This document shows, one piece after another, positions 52,671-61,479 of a stretch of DNA of 64,000 nucleotides. Location: positions 62,001 to 126,000 of the forward strand of contig WGNF01000015.1 in assembly GCA_016124615.1 (NCBI GenBank), in the 5' to 3' direction. Under the pieces are notes generated by a model, which saw only the letters and a list, made by a program, of their open reading frames with translations, made no database searches and was not told the DNA's origin. How positions within the stretch are numbered: position 1 is the stretch's first letter; each line of letters begins with the position of its first letter. Position numbers and translations under genes: made by a program. This DNA is from Paracoccaceae bacterium. GTDB lineage: Bacteria; Pseudomonadota; Alphaproteobacteria; Rhodobacterales; Rhodobacteraceae.

Positions 52671-53249
52671 ATGCAGTATGAAGTGATTAGCCCGCCATTC
52701 ACCCTTAAGTTTGACCGGATGTCTAAGGCCGAACTTAGAGAATATTTCTCTTGGTTCATGGACGCTCGCCCGAATAGAATTGATATTCTGGCGAGAGAAG
52801 TGAGGAGGCACATCGGATTCTCGACTTGGCAGCCGGATGCCTCGCCAGAGTCGTTGGGGCCGCTTGGAAAGTGGTTTGCGCAAAATGTGGAGACTCGCAG
52901 GAAATCACTAGAAGAGATAGCCGAATTTTCCTCACACGGCGCTAGCCTCATAGCTGCTCCTGATACGGAATTGACCAATCACACATTTTCGATAGCAATC
53001 GACTCTGGGATGTATCTCTCCGAGGTTCTTTTGGAGCGCAATCCGGATCTCAGATGGGGTCAGGATTTAATCAGGAAGAAATCGATTGACTACGGTCAAC
53101 CTGTTCTGGTCGGATTTGGGCGTGCTGTGTTCAACCCCACTCGAATGATGATAACGGCGGCATATGGTATCGCTCGCAGGACCGAGGATGGTTCGGTGTT
53201 GGAACGTATCTACGAAATCTGGTCAACGAAAATGATCCAACAACAGTAG
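52671..53249 (+). CDS. Unknown protein from low-GC insertion (gene 1)
   Basis: 192 residues from ATG 52671 (MQYEVISPPFTLKFDRMSKA). The base composition is quite unlike the flanks: 26 of the 60 bases at 52741-52800 are G or C. No signal peptide or membrane helix. A Trp/Phe-rich N-terminal stretch ELREYFSWFMDARPNRIDIL is followed by a mixed alpha/beta body (TFSIAIDSGMYLSEVLLERN, GQPVLVGFGRAVFNPTRMMI). Small globular proteins that start like this occur scattered in bacteria without known function; an immunity-type role would be a guess. An in-frame upstream GTG/ATG at 52602 runs through the hairpin border and is unlikely. Confidence 0.72.
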   Translation: MQYEVISPPFTLKFDRMSKAELREYFSWFMDARPNRIDILAREVRRHIGFSTWQPDASPESLGPLGKWFAQNVETRRKSLEEIAEFSSHGASLIAAPDTELTNHTFSIAIDSGMYLSEVLLERNPDLRWGQDLIRKKSIDYGQPVLVGFGRAVFNPTRMMITAAYGIARRTEDGSVLERIYEIWSTKMIQQQ

Positions 53250-53501
53250 TATTTCCGAGCGATAGAAACGTTGATTGTGTCGTAGCAAACTGCGCCATGG
53301 CAGATCGATGAGATTGGCCAGTGTTTATCTATTATTCGCGCGTCTTTTATCTTCGTGTGGGTTCAACCGCTCGTAACGAGACTGGCAGTCAGGTGCCTTC
53401 CCGACGCGCCCGTCCCGTCAGGCCCTATGACGAATAGACCGCGACCGTGGTGAACGTGACCGCCGTGCCCGCGACCAAGGGCTTCGTCGGCCTAGGTAAT
53501 C

Positions 53502-53547
53502 CCCCGAAGTCCGCGCCGCGCCGGGGTTCGAGGACGCCTGAGGGGGG
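53502..53547 (+). pseudogene. Fragment of desaturase 3' end (copy B)
   Basis: The bases CGCCGGGGTTCGAGGA are identical to those at 52422-52437 in the intact desaturase gene. In frame, the fragment reads PEVRAAPGFEDA then TGA, against PELRGTPGFEEA in the intact gene. It has no upstream part of the gene. Together with copy C it shows that the tail of this gene has been multiplied. Confidence 0.55.
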
Positions 53548-53727
53548 CAGGTGGGGCGATGGGCGGGTGACGGTGCCCATTGCGCGGAGGGCCATCGACG
53601 CTGCGCACCCCGGCAATGGCTTGCCGGAGATGGCGTGTAGATTGGGCAGTTCCGAGGCGCAAGCCGCGGGTTCACCGGCAGAGGAAGGTGGCGCGTGTGG
53701 CTGGGGGTGCTATGGTGCGTGCGACAT

Positions 53728-53771
53728 GGTGGGTGAACCTTCGCTTCGCAAAGAACCACCCGCCCTGCGTT
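53728..53771. repeat. Hairpin with CCCTGCGTTTG box (element 2)
   Basis: GGTGGGTG at 53728-53735 pairs with CACCCGCC at 53757-53764 (one G-T pair), with CCTGCGTTTG following. The left arm and loop start (GGTGGGTGAACCT) are the same as in element 3 at 54586. It lies between the tail fragment B and gene 2. Confidence 0.7.
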
Positions 53772-53782
53772 TGCATCCTAGG

Positions 53783-54394
53783 GTGGAAATTTTGTTGACC
53801 GCAAGTACCATTGCCCGCCTTCAAAGAATAAATCAATCGCTTCCAAAATATCTTTTGATTGCGAACCTGGTGATTATAATTGCAATCTTTCTTTCAATCC
53901 CTCTTGTCCATAAAGGGATAGATTCCATTTCATTTTATAGGCTTCCGTTCGTGCAGGAAAATTTAAATTTTGTTCTGATTAGGTCAGGCGTAAGTGGGGC
54001 GGCCTTAGCGGGCGCGCTAGCGTTTGCTTTAAGCGCTCTCCTTGGCGCGTGTTTCTCTGCGGCTCGGATTGCGTTGTACCTCGCTATCTGGATTTCTACC
54101 GGACGATGGACCCTTGCGCTCGTAGAGGTGCTGCGACAAGGAGGGACAAAAGCTTACGCCCTTGTTGCATTCGTTATGATCATTTCAGTGATGGCTTATT
54201 TTGTGTTTTTTCCAGCGCATTATCTTGGATCACACGCACCTGAATCGCAAGTGGAGTTGGCAGATTATCCATACGCCTTTTTCTTAGGGCGAATTTGCTA
54301 CGGCACCATATTTTTCATAATGCTTCCGCAGCTCGTTCTTGCCCCGGCGGTTGTAGTCTTCGGGATTTGCCGCGACGCAAGGAGAGAGATCTAA
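53783..54394 (+). CDS. Four-helix membrane protein from low-GC insertion (gene 2)
   Basis: 203 residues from GTG 53783 (then EILLTASTIARLQRINQSL); TTG codons at 53792 and 53795 are other possible starts, with AGGGTGG before them. Very low GC: 20 of 60 bases at 53881-53940. Hydrophobic helices near residues 22-42, 70-105, 118-138 and 170-195. A loop of polar residues between helices 3 and 4 (YLGSHAPESQVELADYPYAF) probably faces outside. No family recognised. It ends with the basic tail CRDARREI. Confidence 0.7.
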   Translation: MEILLTASTIARLQRINQSLPKYLLIANLVIIIAIFLSIPLVHKGIDSISFYRLPFVQENLNFVLIRSGVSGAALAGALAFALSALLGACFSAARIALYLAIWISTGRWTLALVEVLRQGGTKAYALVAFVMIISVMAYFVFFPAHYLGSHAPESQVELADYPYAFFLGRICYGTIFFIMLPQLVLAPAVVVFGICRDARREI

Positions 54395-54419
54395 ACGACT
54401 TGGTTCTGTTGACAAAAGG

Positions 54420-54447
54420 GATTCACGTTGCACGCTGAACGTGAATC
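54420..54447 (+). terminator. Perfect 10-base hairpin after gene 2
   Basis: GATTCACGTT, 8-base loop, AACGTGAATC. It lies 25 bases after the stop of gene 2, in its transcribed direction, with no T-run after it. It could be a terminator or a site for a recombinase; neither can be shown from sequence. Confidence 0.45.
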
Positions 54448-54585
54448 AGGCTGGTATCTGCAATGGAGACCAGCCCGCGAATGGGGTGGGTGGTTCCGCG
54501 GCGTAAGCCGAGGGGTCACGTACAGGTGGAACCGATCCCAATGCAAGGGTGCGGAGTGGTTGGGGTGTCGTGGTGGATGCCGAAC

Positions 54586-54632
54586 GGTGGGTGAACCTCC
54601 GCTTTCGTGCAAAATCACCCGCCCTACGCTTG
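54586..54632. repeat. Hairpin with CCCTACGCTTG box (element 3)
   Basis: GGTGGGTGA at 54586-54594 pairs with TCACCCGCC at 54615-54623 (one G-T pair), followed by CTACGCTTG. It is 3-4 bases before the start of the displaced desaturase tail and marks the right edge of the insertion. Confidence 0.75.
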
Positions 54633-54635
54633 GAA

Positions 54636-54755
54636 TGTGTCGCCCCGCCCGGCTGGAGCCACGACGGCAGCCGCCGTATGTCGGAAGGGTTGCGGGCGGA
54701 TCACGCCGCCCGCAACCCCGAAGTCCTCAGCACGCCGCGGTTCCAAGGCACCTGA
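54636..54755 (+). pseudogene. Displaced 3' end of the sterol desaturase gene (copy C)
   Basis: 40 codons reading CVAPPGWSHDGSRRMSEGLR then ADHAARNPEVLSTPRFQGT and TGA. The first 23 codons give the same protein as the end of the desaturase gene at 52322-52390 with five base changes, all synonymous; after that the sequences diverge. It has no start or upstream part. It is either the original 3' end pushed away by an insertion or the remnant of a second copy. Confidence 0.75.
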
Positions 54756-54759
54756 TGCC

Positions 54760-55587
54760 TCAGCGCCGCCGGGCGACGATCTGCACCGGGGCGATGGTGC
54801 CGCTTTCCAGATTGGCGACCATGTTCGCCACCTTCGCCGGGGCCTGCGCCCCCATCAGCAGGTGCAGGCCCAGGGGTGGCGGCCCCTGTTCCGCCAGCCG
54901 CGTCTTCATCGCCTTGAATCCGGCCAGCGCCATGTCGCGCCGGTCGATTTCCGGGGTTGTCTCGAACCCGGCCCGTTGCAGCGCGGCGCGGTAGTCGGCG
55001 GGCGAAGCAAGGAACGAGGTGCCCGCATCCGCCGCCCAGGCGACGGGGTAAGCCAGCGGGGCATCGCCGGTGCGCATCACGTCATAGACCGCCAGCACGC
55101 CGCCGGGCCGCAGTACCTGTGCGATACCGGCAAAGAGGGCGGCCTTGTCGGCGATGTTCATGCCGACATGCAGCAGCGTCGCCGCATCGAAGCTGCCCGC
55201 CGCGAACGGCAACCGTAGTGCGTTGCCTTCCGTCAGCCGCACCCGGTCAGCCAACCCCAGCCGCGCCGTCAGTGCCGTGCCGACCGCGATGAATTCCGGC
55301 GTCAGGTCTACCCCGTCGACGGTGACGCCGAAGGTCGCCGCCAGATATCGCGCGGTGCCGCCCAGCCCGCAGCCGATGTCAAGCAGCCGATGCCCGGCCG
55401 CCAGACCCAGCGCCCCGGCCAGTTCCGCGGTTGCAGCGCGCCCGCCCATGTGGAATTCGTCGACCGCCGCCAGCTGGTCCAGCGTCGGGTCGCCCGTCAC
55501 GCCCAGCTTTTCCAGCCCCTGCCGGATCGCGCCGTCCAGCGTGCCCAGCGTGTAATGCTCCGCCACCCGTTCCGCGACATCCGCCAT
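54760..55587 (-). CDS. Class I SAM-dependent methyltransferase (UbiE/MPBQ-like)
   Basis: 275 residues. SAM loop HRLLDIGCGLGGTARYLAAT at about 67-86, acidic VDGVDLTPEFIAVGTALTAR, DAATLLHVGMNIADK near 134-148, and VLRPGGVLAVYDVMRTGD near 159-176. The type is close to methyltransferases acting on small molecules (sarcosine-like or tocopherol-like); the substrate is unknown. Divergent from an HxlR regulator with 112 bases between starts, which often means the regulator controls this gene. Confidence 0.88.
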   Translation of the reverse strand: MADVAERVAEHYTLGTLDGAIRQGLEKLGVTGDPTLDQLAAVDEFHMGGRAATAELAGALGLAAGHRLLDIGCGLGGTARYLAATFGVTVDGVDLTPEFIAVGTALTARLGLADRVRLTEGNALRLPFAAGSFDAATLLHVGMNIADKAALFAGIAQVLRPGGVLAVYDVMRTGDAPLAYPVAWAADAGTSFLASPADYRAALQRAGFETTPEIDRRDMALAGFKAMKTRLAEQGPPPLGLHLLMGAQAPAKVANMVANLESGTIAPVQIVARRR

Positions 55588-55699
55588 CCTGGCCTCCCTG
55601 CGCTGCGCCGGTCACTTTGGCGCCAGCCTAGGCCCGCGCGGGCGGTCCGGGCCACTCCTGAAACTGTAGCAGCGGTCAATTTCGTGCTAGTCTGCCGCC

Positions 55700-56377
55700 A
55701 TGAAGGGCTACGGGCAGTTCTGCTTCATTGCCAAGGCGCTGGAGATTGTCGGTGAACGCTGGACGCCGCTGATCCTGCGAGAGCTGATGTGCGGGGCCAC
55801 CCGGTTTTCCGATCTGCAGCGTGGATTGCCGCGCCTCTCGCCGTCGCTGCTGTCCCGGCGTCTCGGCGCGCTGGCGCGGTCGGGCGTCGTCTGCCGCACG
55901 GCCGGGGGTGGGTATGCCCTCACCCCGGCGGGGGCCGAACTGCGCCCGGTGATCGAGGCGCTGGGGTTCTGGGGCCAGCGCTGGGTCGGCGGATCCCTCG
56001 CGGCCGAAGATTACGACCCCGATGTGCTGATGTGGGACATGCGGCGCCGGATCGCGCAGGACCAGTTGCCGCCGGGCCGCACCTGCATCTGCTTCGCGTT
56101 CCGCGACGCCGCACCGGATCGGCAGCACTACTGGCTGCTGGCCGCGCCGCAACAGGTGGACCTTTGCATCACCGATCCGGGGGTCAAGGTCGACCTGCTG
56201 GTGGCAACCGACGTGCGCACGATGGTGCAGGTCTGGAACGGCGATTGCCCGCTGGGCGCACGCCTGCGCGACGGCTCGATCGACCTGCAGGGGCCACGGC
56301 CGCTGGTCGCGGCTTTCCCCGGCTGGCTGCGGCTTAGCCTGTTCGCGGCCGCACCGCCCGCGGGTGGCGCGGGTTAG
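55700..56377 (+). CDS. HxlR-family winged-helix transcriptional regulator
   Basis: 225 residues. The first 100 are a classic HxlR domain: YGQFCFIAKALEIVGERWTP at the start, LILRELMCGATRFSDLQRGL near 25-44, LSPSLLSRRLGALARSGVV near 47-65, and YALTPAGAELRPVIEALGFW near 73-92. The C-terminal 120 residues form an extra domain (perhaps SCP2-like) that may bind a ligand. Likely sensor of a small molecule controlling the divergent methyltransferase. Its stop overlaps the sulfotransferase stop by 4 bases. Confidence 0.92.
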   Translation: MKGYGQFCFIAKALEIVGERWTPLILRELMCGATRFSDLQRGLPRLSPSLLSRRLGALARSGVVCRTAGGGYALTPAGAELRPVIEALGFWGQRWVGGSLAAEDYDPDVLMWDMRRRIAQDQLPPGRTCICFAFRDAAPDRQHYWLLAAPQQVDLCITDPGVKVDLLVATDVRTMVQVWNGDCPLGARLRDGSIDLQGPRPLVAAFPGWLRLSLFAAAPPAGGAG

Positions 56378-57009
56378 GCCGGTTCGCCCCCCAGAACCGC
56401 CCAGAATTCATCTTTCAGGTTGCGATGCGGGAAGGCGGTTTCCGGCACCGGAACCTCCAGAAACGCGCAGAGCGGGCCCCAGCCCTCGGCCACGTCGAAC
56501 ACCAGAAGCCGTTCGGGCGGAATCGCGGCCCGCACGGCCTCGGTGCGGGCGTGATAGGCGGCAAGGGCGGCGTCCTTGTCGGTCCATTGGCCGTGGAACG
56601 TCCCGTGGGCGATCACGCCGACCATCGCCTCCATCATCGTGGCGATATGCGGTGGCAAGGGCGCGGATTTGTAGATTGTCATCATCTTGCCGATGGTTCC
56701 CGAAAAGCTTTTCCACCAGCTTTCATCGGGGCGCAGGCTGTGCACCACCTTCGCCTGCGGGAACGCGGCCGCCAATTCCTGCCAGGCGGCCGAACCCGGC
56801 CAGTCGACCTGCGCGGTGTAGCCCGCGAAGGTCGCATTCCAATCCACCGCCTCGCCCTGCGCGAAACGCACCCAATGCGCGACTTGCGGCGGGTTGGCGA
56901 AGACTTCTTCCATGTGATGACAGGGGCCGAAGCCCAGCGTCTCAAGCGCGTCTTTCAGCGAGCGTGTTCCGGTGCGGCCAAAGCCGGACCCGATGACCTG
57001 CAGCGACAT
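56374..57009 (-). CDS. Sulfotransferase-family protein
   Basis: 211 residues. The N-terminus IGSGFGRTGTRSLKDALETL carries the 5'-phosphosulfate loop of PAPS-dependent sulfotransferases (Sulfotransfer_4 type). FPQAKVVHSLRPDESWWKSF near 90-109 would hold the 3'-phosphate-binding arginine and serine, and PHRN near 196-199 is typical of the group. The natural substrate is unknown. Start 57009 (MSLQVIGSGFG) is set by the motif; the frame goes on to 57090. Confidence 0.85.
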   Translation of the reverse strand: MSLQVIGSGFGRTGTRSLKDALETLGFGPCHHMEEVFANPPQVAHWVRFAQGEAVDWNATFAGYTAQVDWPGSAAWQELAAAFPQAKVVHSLRPDESWWKSFSGTIGKMMTIYKSAPLPPHIATMMEAMVGVIAHGTFHGQWTDKDAALAAYHARTEAVRAAIPPERLLVFDVAEGWGPLCAFLEVPVPETAFPHRNLKDEFWAVLGGEPA

Positions 57010-57099
57010 GTCGGCTTCCCTCACCCGATCCGGCGCCGGGGCGGGCCAGAAACATATGCGCAGGATGCGACAATTGCCCCGCTTCGGCAAGCGCGGCGC

Positions 57100-57471
57100 T
57101 CAGCCCTCGCCGGGGCGTTCCACGTTGTCGCGAAAGTCGGTCATGTCGGTGACGCTTCTGTCGTCGCCCACATTCTCGCGATAGGCAACCTCGAAGGCCG
57201 CCTTTTTCGCATCATCCGCCTCGGTCTGCTGCGCCGCGCGCCATTCCTCATAGGGCATGCCGTAGAAAATCTCGCGCGCCTCATCCTTGGTCATCGCGAT
57301 CCCGCGCGCCTCGGCGGCTTCCTGATACCAGCGGCTCAGGCAGTTGCGGCAGAAACCGGCAAGGTTCATCAGGTCGATGTTCTGCACCTCGGGACGTTTC
57401 ACCATCAGGTGATCGCGCAGCGCGCGAAAGGCCGCGGCCTCAAGCTCGGTACGGGTGGCGTCGTCCATCAT
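57100..57471 (-). CDS. DUF1244-family protein
   Basis: 123 residues. The hallmark NLAGFCRNCLSRWYQEAAEA near 36-55 and EAREIFYGMPYEEWRAA near 64-80 fit DUF1244, small alpha-helical proteins with two conserved cysteines, function unknown. It carries an extra C-terminal stretch of about 25 residues. Double ATG at the start. It follows the HAD phosphatase by 14 bases, so it belongs to the amidohydrolase-HAD-DUF1244 operon. Confidence 0.9.
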   Translation of the reverse strand: MMDDATRTELEAAAFRALRDHLMVKRPEVQNIDLMNLAGFCRNCLSRWYQEAAEARGIAMTKDEAREIFYGMPYEEWRAAQQTEADDAKKAAFEVAYRENVGDDRSVTDMTDFRDNVERPGEG

Positions 57472-57485
57472 CGTTCTCCCTCTGC

Positions 57486-58145
57486 TCAGGCGATCAGGCC
57501 GCAGGCCCGCGCGCCGTCAAGGATCGACCCCGCCAGGTGATGCGCGGTGGCCTGCTCCATCCGGGCGGGCAGCATATCGGGAACATGGACAACCGTCATG
57601 CCCGCTGCAAGGGCGGCGGCCACGCCGGGCGCGCTGTCCTCGAACGCGACGCAGGCCGAGGGGGCGACCCCCAGCCGCGCGGCGGCCATCAGGTAGACGT
57701 CGGCGGCGGGCTTCGGCCGTGCCACGGCGTCGTAGCCCACCACATGCGCGGCGTCGAAATGGTGCGACAGCCCGGCAAGGCCCAACTTGCGCTGTGCCGC
57801 CTGCGTGGCGCTGTTGGTCGCCACCGCGCGCGGCAGGCCCTGCTGCGCCAGCGTGTCAAGCAGCGCCGCCACCCCCGGCTTCAGCGCGATGCCATCGGCC
57901 ATCGCCGCCCGCGCCGCCGTGTTCCACTCGGCGGTGAAGCTGTCCACATCGACCTCGGGGCCAAGATGCGCGGCAAGGCGGCGGTTGCCTTCGATGACGT
58001 CGATGCCGACCAGCGACAAAAGGAACGCCCGTGTCACCGGATGGCCGCGCGCGGCAAGGATCGACAGCGCCGTGTCGACGATCGGCCGCTCGGTATCCAG
58101 CAGCGTTCCGTCAAGGTCGAAGATGGCGGCGGCAAAGCGGCTCAT
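57486..58145 (-). CDS. HAD-superfamily phosphatase
   Basis: 219 residues. HAD motif I AIFDLDGTLLDTERPIVDTA near 7-26, motif II in AVATNSAT near 108-115, motif III lysine in GYDAVARPKPAADVYLMAA, and motif IV FEDSAPGVAAALAAGMTVV near 167-185. Layout like phosphoglycolate phosphatase or beta-phosphoglucomutase; it probably acts on a small sugar or nucleotide phosphate. The start overlaps the amidohydrolase stop (ATGA). Confidence 0.92.
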   Translation of the reverse strand: MSRFAAAIFDLDGTLLDTERPIVDTALSILAARGHPVTRAFLLSLVGIDVIEGNRRLAAHLGPEVDVDSFTAEWNTAARAAMADGIALKPGVAALLDTLAQQGLPRAVATNSATQAAQRKLGLAGLSHHFDAAHVVGYDAVARPKPAADVYLMAAARLGVAPSACVAFEDSAPGVAAALAAGMTVVHVPDMLPARMEQATAHHLAGSILDGARACGLIA

Positions 58146-58888
58146 GCGTCCTCCAGATCGGCCAGCGCGGCGGTCAGGATCGGCGCCAGACGGTCGGCCC
58201 AGGCGGCCTGCTGGTCACCGGTGCCAATCAGGTCGTTGCGCAATTCGATCAGCGTATTGTGCCGTCCGGGTTGCAGCGCGTGACGGTCGATCGAATCGCC
58301 GGGCAGGTGGCCCAGGTAGGGCTGATTGTCACCCACGCACAGATCGCCCTCGGCCCGCAGCCGGGCGATCAGCGCCACCGACAAGCGGCTGTCCAGATGC
58401 GAATGCAGCACGCCCACCTGCCACGGCCGCGGCGCGCGGCCCTTCAGGCAGGGCGTGAAGCTGTGGATGGCCAGGATCACCGTATCCGCCCGCCGCGCCG
58501 CCATCCGCGCCTGCGCCGCGTGATAGGGGCGGTAGAGCCGCGCCAGACGCCGTTCCAGATCCGCCGCATCGGCGTGGCGGTTGGCGGGGATGATCGTGCC
58601 GTCGTAAAGCCGCATCAGCAGCGTCGGGTCATCCTCGCCCCGGTTCGGGTCGATCACCAGACGGCTGAAATCCGACAGGATCGCCGGGGCATCCAGCCGT
58701 TCGGCCAGCGCGCGGGTCAGCCCGGCGGCCCCCACATCGTAGGCGATGTGGCGCGCCATATCCTCGGCCGCGATCCCCAGATCGCCCCCCGCGACCCAGT
58801 CGGGCACCCGGTTGGTGGCGTGATCGCAGGTCACCAGCCAGCGGGCGGGGCGGTCTTCCCCGATGATTTCATAGGCGGTTTCGGGCAT
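58142..58888 (-). CDS. N-formylglutamate amidohydrolase family protein
   Basis: 248 residues. LVTCDHATNRVPDW near 18-31, SRLVIDPNRGEDDPTLL near 74-90, and ILAIHSFTPCLKG near 137-149 are the metal-binding and substrate segments of the FGase (HutG) family. Many members outside histidine operons have unknown substrates, and no hut genes are present here, so the formylglutamate role is uncertain. Head of a three-gene minus-strand operon; divergent from pyk. Confidence 0.88.
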   Translation of the reverse strand: MPETAYEIIGEDRPARWLVTCDHATNRVPDWVAGGDLGIAAEDMARHIAYDVGAAGLTRALAERLDAPAILSDFSRLVIDPNRGEDDPTLLMRLYDGTIIPANRHADAADLERRLARLYRPYHAAQARMAARRADTVILAIHSFTPCLKGRAPRPWQVGVLHSHLDSRLSVALIARLRAEGDLCVGDNQPYLGHLPGDSIDRHALQPGRHNTLIELRNDLIGTGDQQAAWADRLAPILTAALADLEDA

Positions 58889-59023
58889 GCGTGGTTCACC
58901 TGTTCGTCACCGCCCCGGTTTAGAGCCTGCATCAGGAAAGCGCCAGTTGCCCCTCCGGCTGAATTCCGCCATAGAGAACCCGGCCCACCGCAGCACATGA
59001 CCCTTACGCAAGGACAAAGGCAG

Positions 59024-60466
<1,443 letters not shown>

Positions 60467-60500
60467 TCAGGATCATCCGCACTCCGTCTGGAGGCCTGCG

Positions 60501-60725
60501 ATGATTGCCGACCTGATGTTCGTCACCGGGATAGTCGTCGCAGGGTTTGCGGCCCTGAATTTTCTGGGCGCCCGCGCCGAAGGCCACCCTCAGCGGGCGG
60601 CCTTTTTTCTGGCGCTCGTCGCCCTTGGCCTGCTCGCCGCGGCCGAGTGGCACAGCCCGCAGGGCTACACCGTTGCGGGCATCCCGATGGCCTTCGTCCG
60701 CGTCGTGGGTGATTTCGTCAACTGA
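60501..60725 (+). CDS. Small membrane protein of unknown function
   Basis: 74 residues. Two hydrophobic segments, about 2-22 (IADLMFVTGIVVAGFAALNF) and 34-48 (AFFLALVALGLLAAA), then a short tail. ATG 60501 has GGAGG 7 bases upstream, so it is probably translated. It begins 34 bases after pyk. A terminator-like hairpin with six T lies inside the frame (60580-60608), which is unusual and makes the gene call less certain. Confidence 0.6.
   Translation: MIADLMFVTGIVVAGFAALNFLGARAEGHPQRAAFFLALVALGLLAAAEWHSPQGYTVAGIPMAFVRVVGDFVN
60580..60608 (+). terminator. Possible pyk terminator inside a small reading frame
   Basis: AAGGCC at 60580-60585 pairs with GGCCTT at 60599-60604, with additional CC/GG pairs inside, and six T at 60603-60608. 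It looks like an intrinsic terminator for pyk transcripts. It lies within the frame 60501-60725. Confidence 0.5.
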
Positions 60726-60741
60726 GGCTGGCGTTTTCGCC

Positions 60742-60769
60742 TTGTCAGCCGCCTTCGCCCCCCTTATAC
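60742..60769 (+). promoter_or_regulatory. Promoter for rpmI-rplT
   Basis: TTGTCA at 60742-60747, a 16-base spacer and TTATAC at 60764-60769. Both hexamers are close to sigma-70 consensus, and the pair stands before two ribosomal protein genes. The transcript would begin near 60776 with a leader of about 73 bases. Confidence 0.65.
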
Positions 60770-60848
60770 GGCAGCCTTCCTAAATCCGCGCGGCCGGCCA
60801 ATGCGGCATGCCGAGTCGCGCGTTAACCACTCGAACGAGGAGATGGAA

Positions 60849-61049
60849 ATGCCCAAGATGAAGACCAAATCGGCTGCCAAGAAGCGGTTCTCGATGACCG
60901 CTTCCGGCAAGGTGAAGGCGGGCCCGGCCGGCAAGCGTCACGGCATGATCAAGCGTACCACCAAGTTCATTCGCGACGCGCGCGGCACCATGATTCTTTG
61001 TGAATCGGATGCCAAGATCGTCAAGAAATACATGCCCTACGATCGCTGA
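60849..61049 (+). CDS. rpmI: 50S ribosomal protein L35
   Basis: 66 residues: [20 protein letters not shown] at the start, then [15 protein letters not shown] and a basic C-terminus ending MPYDR. Standard L35. GAGGAGATGGAA before ATG 60849 fixes the start. Followed after 12 bases by rplT. infC, which in many bacteria heads this operon, is not next to it here. Confidence 0.97.
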   Translation: MPKMKTKSAAKKRFSMTASGKVKAGPAGKRHGMIKRTTKFIRDARGTMILCESDAKIVKKYMPYDR

Positions 61050-61061
61050 GGAGCCTGACAC

Positions 61062-61427
61062 ATGTCCCGCGTCAAATCCGGTAAAGTTACCCACGCCGCC
61101 CACAAGAAGGTGCTCGACGCTGCGAAAGGCTATTATGGCAACCGCAGCCGCAACTTCCGCACCGCCACCCAAGCCGTCGACAAGGCCAACCAGTACGCCA
61201 CCCGCGACCGCAAGACCCGCAAGCGCAGCTTCCGCGCGCTGTGGATCCAGCGTATCAACGCCGGCTGCCGGTCGATCGACGCCACGCTGACCTACTCGCG
61301 TTTCATCAACGCGCTGACGGTTGCCGGCATTGAAGTCGACCGCAAGGTTCTGGCCGATCTCGCCGTGAACGAGCCCGAGGCTTTCGCCGCCGTCGTGGCG
61401 CAAGCCCAGGCCGCAATGGCCGCCTGA
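61062..61427 (+). CDS. rplT: 50S ribosomal protein L20
   Basis: 121 residues, standard. [20 protein letters not shown] at the start, [20 protein letters not shown] near 28-47, and [20 protein letters not shown] near 65-84. L20 is needed early in 50S assembly and in other bacteria represses its own operon. Second gene of the rpmI-rplT pair, closed by the terminator at 61454. Confidence 0.98.
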   Translation: MSRVKSGKVTHAAHKKVLDAAKGYYGNRSRNFRTATQAVDKANQYATRDRKTRKRSFRALWIQRINAGCRSIDATLTYSRFINALTVAGIEVDRKVLADLAVNEPEAFAAVVAQAQAAMAA

Positions 61428-61453
61428 TCGGTTCGCCGTCGCTGCAAGACAAT

Positions 61454-61479
61454 CCCCGCGCCCCCGGCGCGGGGTTTTT
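61454..61479 (+). terminator. Intrinsic terminator after rplT
   Basis: CCCCGCGCC, loop CCC, GGCGCGGGG, then five T. A strong rho-independent terminator 27 bases after the rplT stop. Confidence 0.92.

Larger units (their letters stand above)
53250..53782. other. Gene-free spacer with a desaturase-tail fragment and hairpin
   Basis: 533 bases. The first 150 are A+T-rich like gene 1, then GC-rich sequence returns. A fragment at about 53502-53547 resembles the 3' end of the desaturase gene (reads PEVRAAPGFEDA and stop). The hairpin element 2 follows at 53728-53764. A long open frame starting at 53447 runs into gene 2 but its first 112 codons are low-complexity and cross the repeats, so I do not count them as coding. 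Confidence 0.6.
54395..54759. other. Spacer after gene 2 with two hairpins and desaturase-tail copy C
   Basis: 365 bases. In order: a perfect 10-base inverted repeat (54420-54447), GC-rich sequence of no recognised content, hairpin element 3 (54586-54628), and the displaced desaturase 3' end (54636-54755). No intact gene. Confidence 0.6.

Noticed and set aside
53447..53782. N-terminal extension of gene 2 (112 codons)
   Set aside because: The extension passes through the desaturase-tail fragment and hairpin element 2 and has no protein-like character; the hydrophobic protein begins near 53783.
58031..59023. Long N-terminal extension of pyruvate kinase
   Set aside because: It is antisense to the HAD and amidohydrolase genes; pyruvate kinases of this group start MRRLRNVK, with a ribosome site just before 59024.
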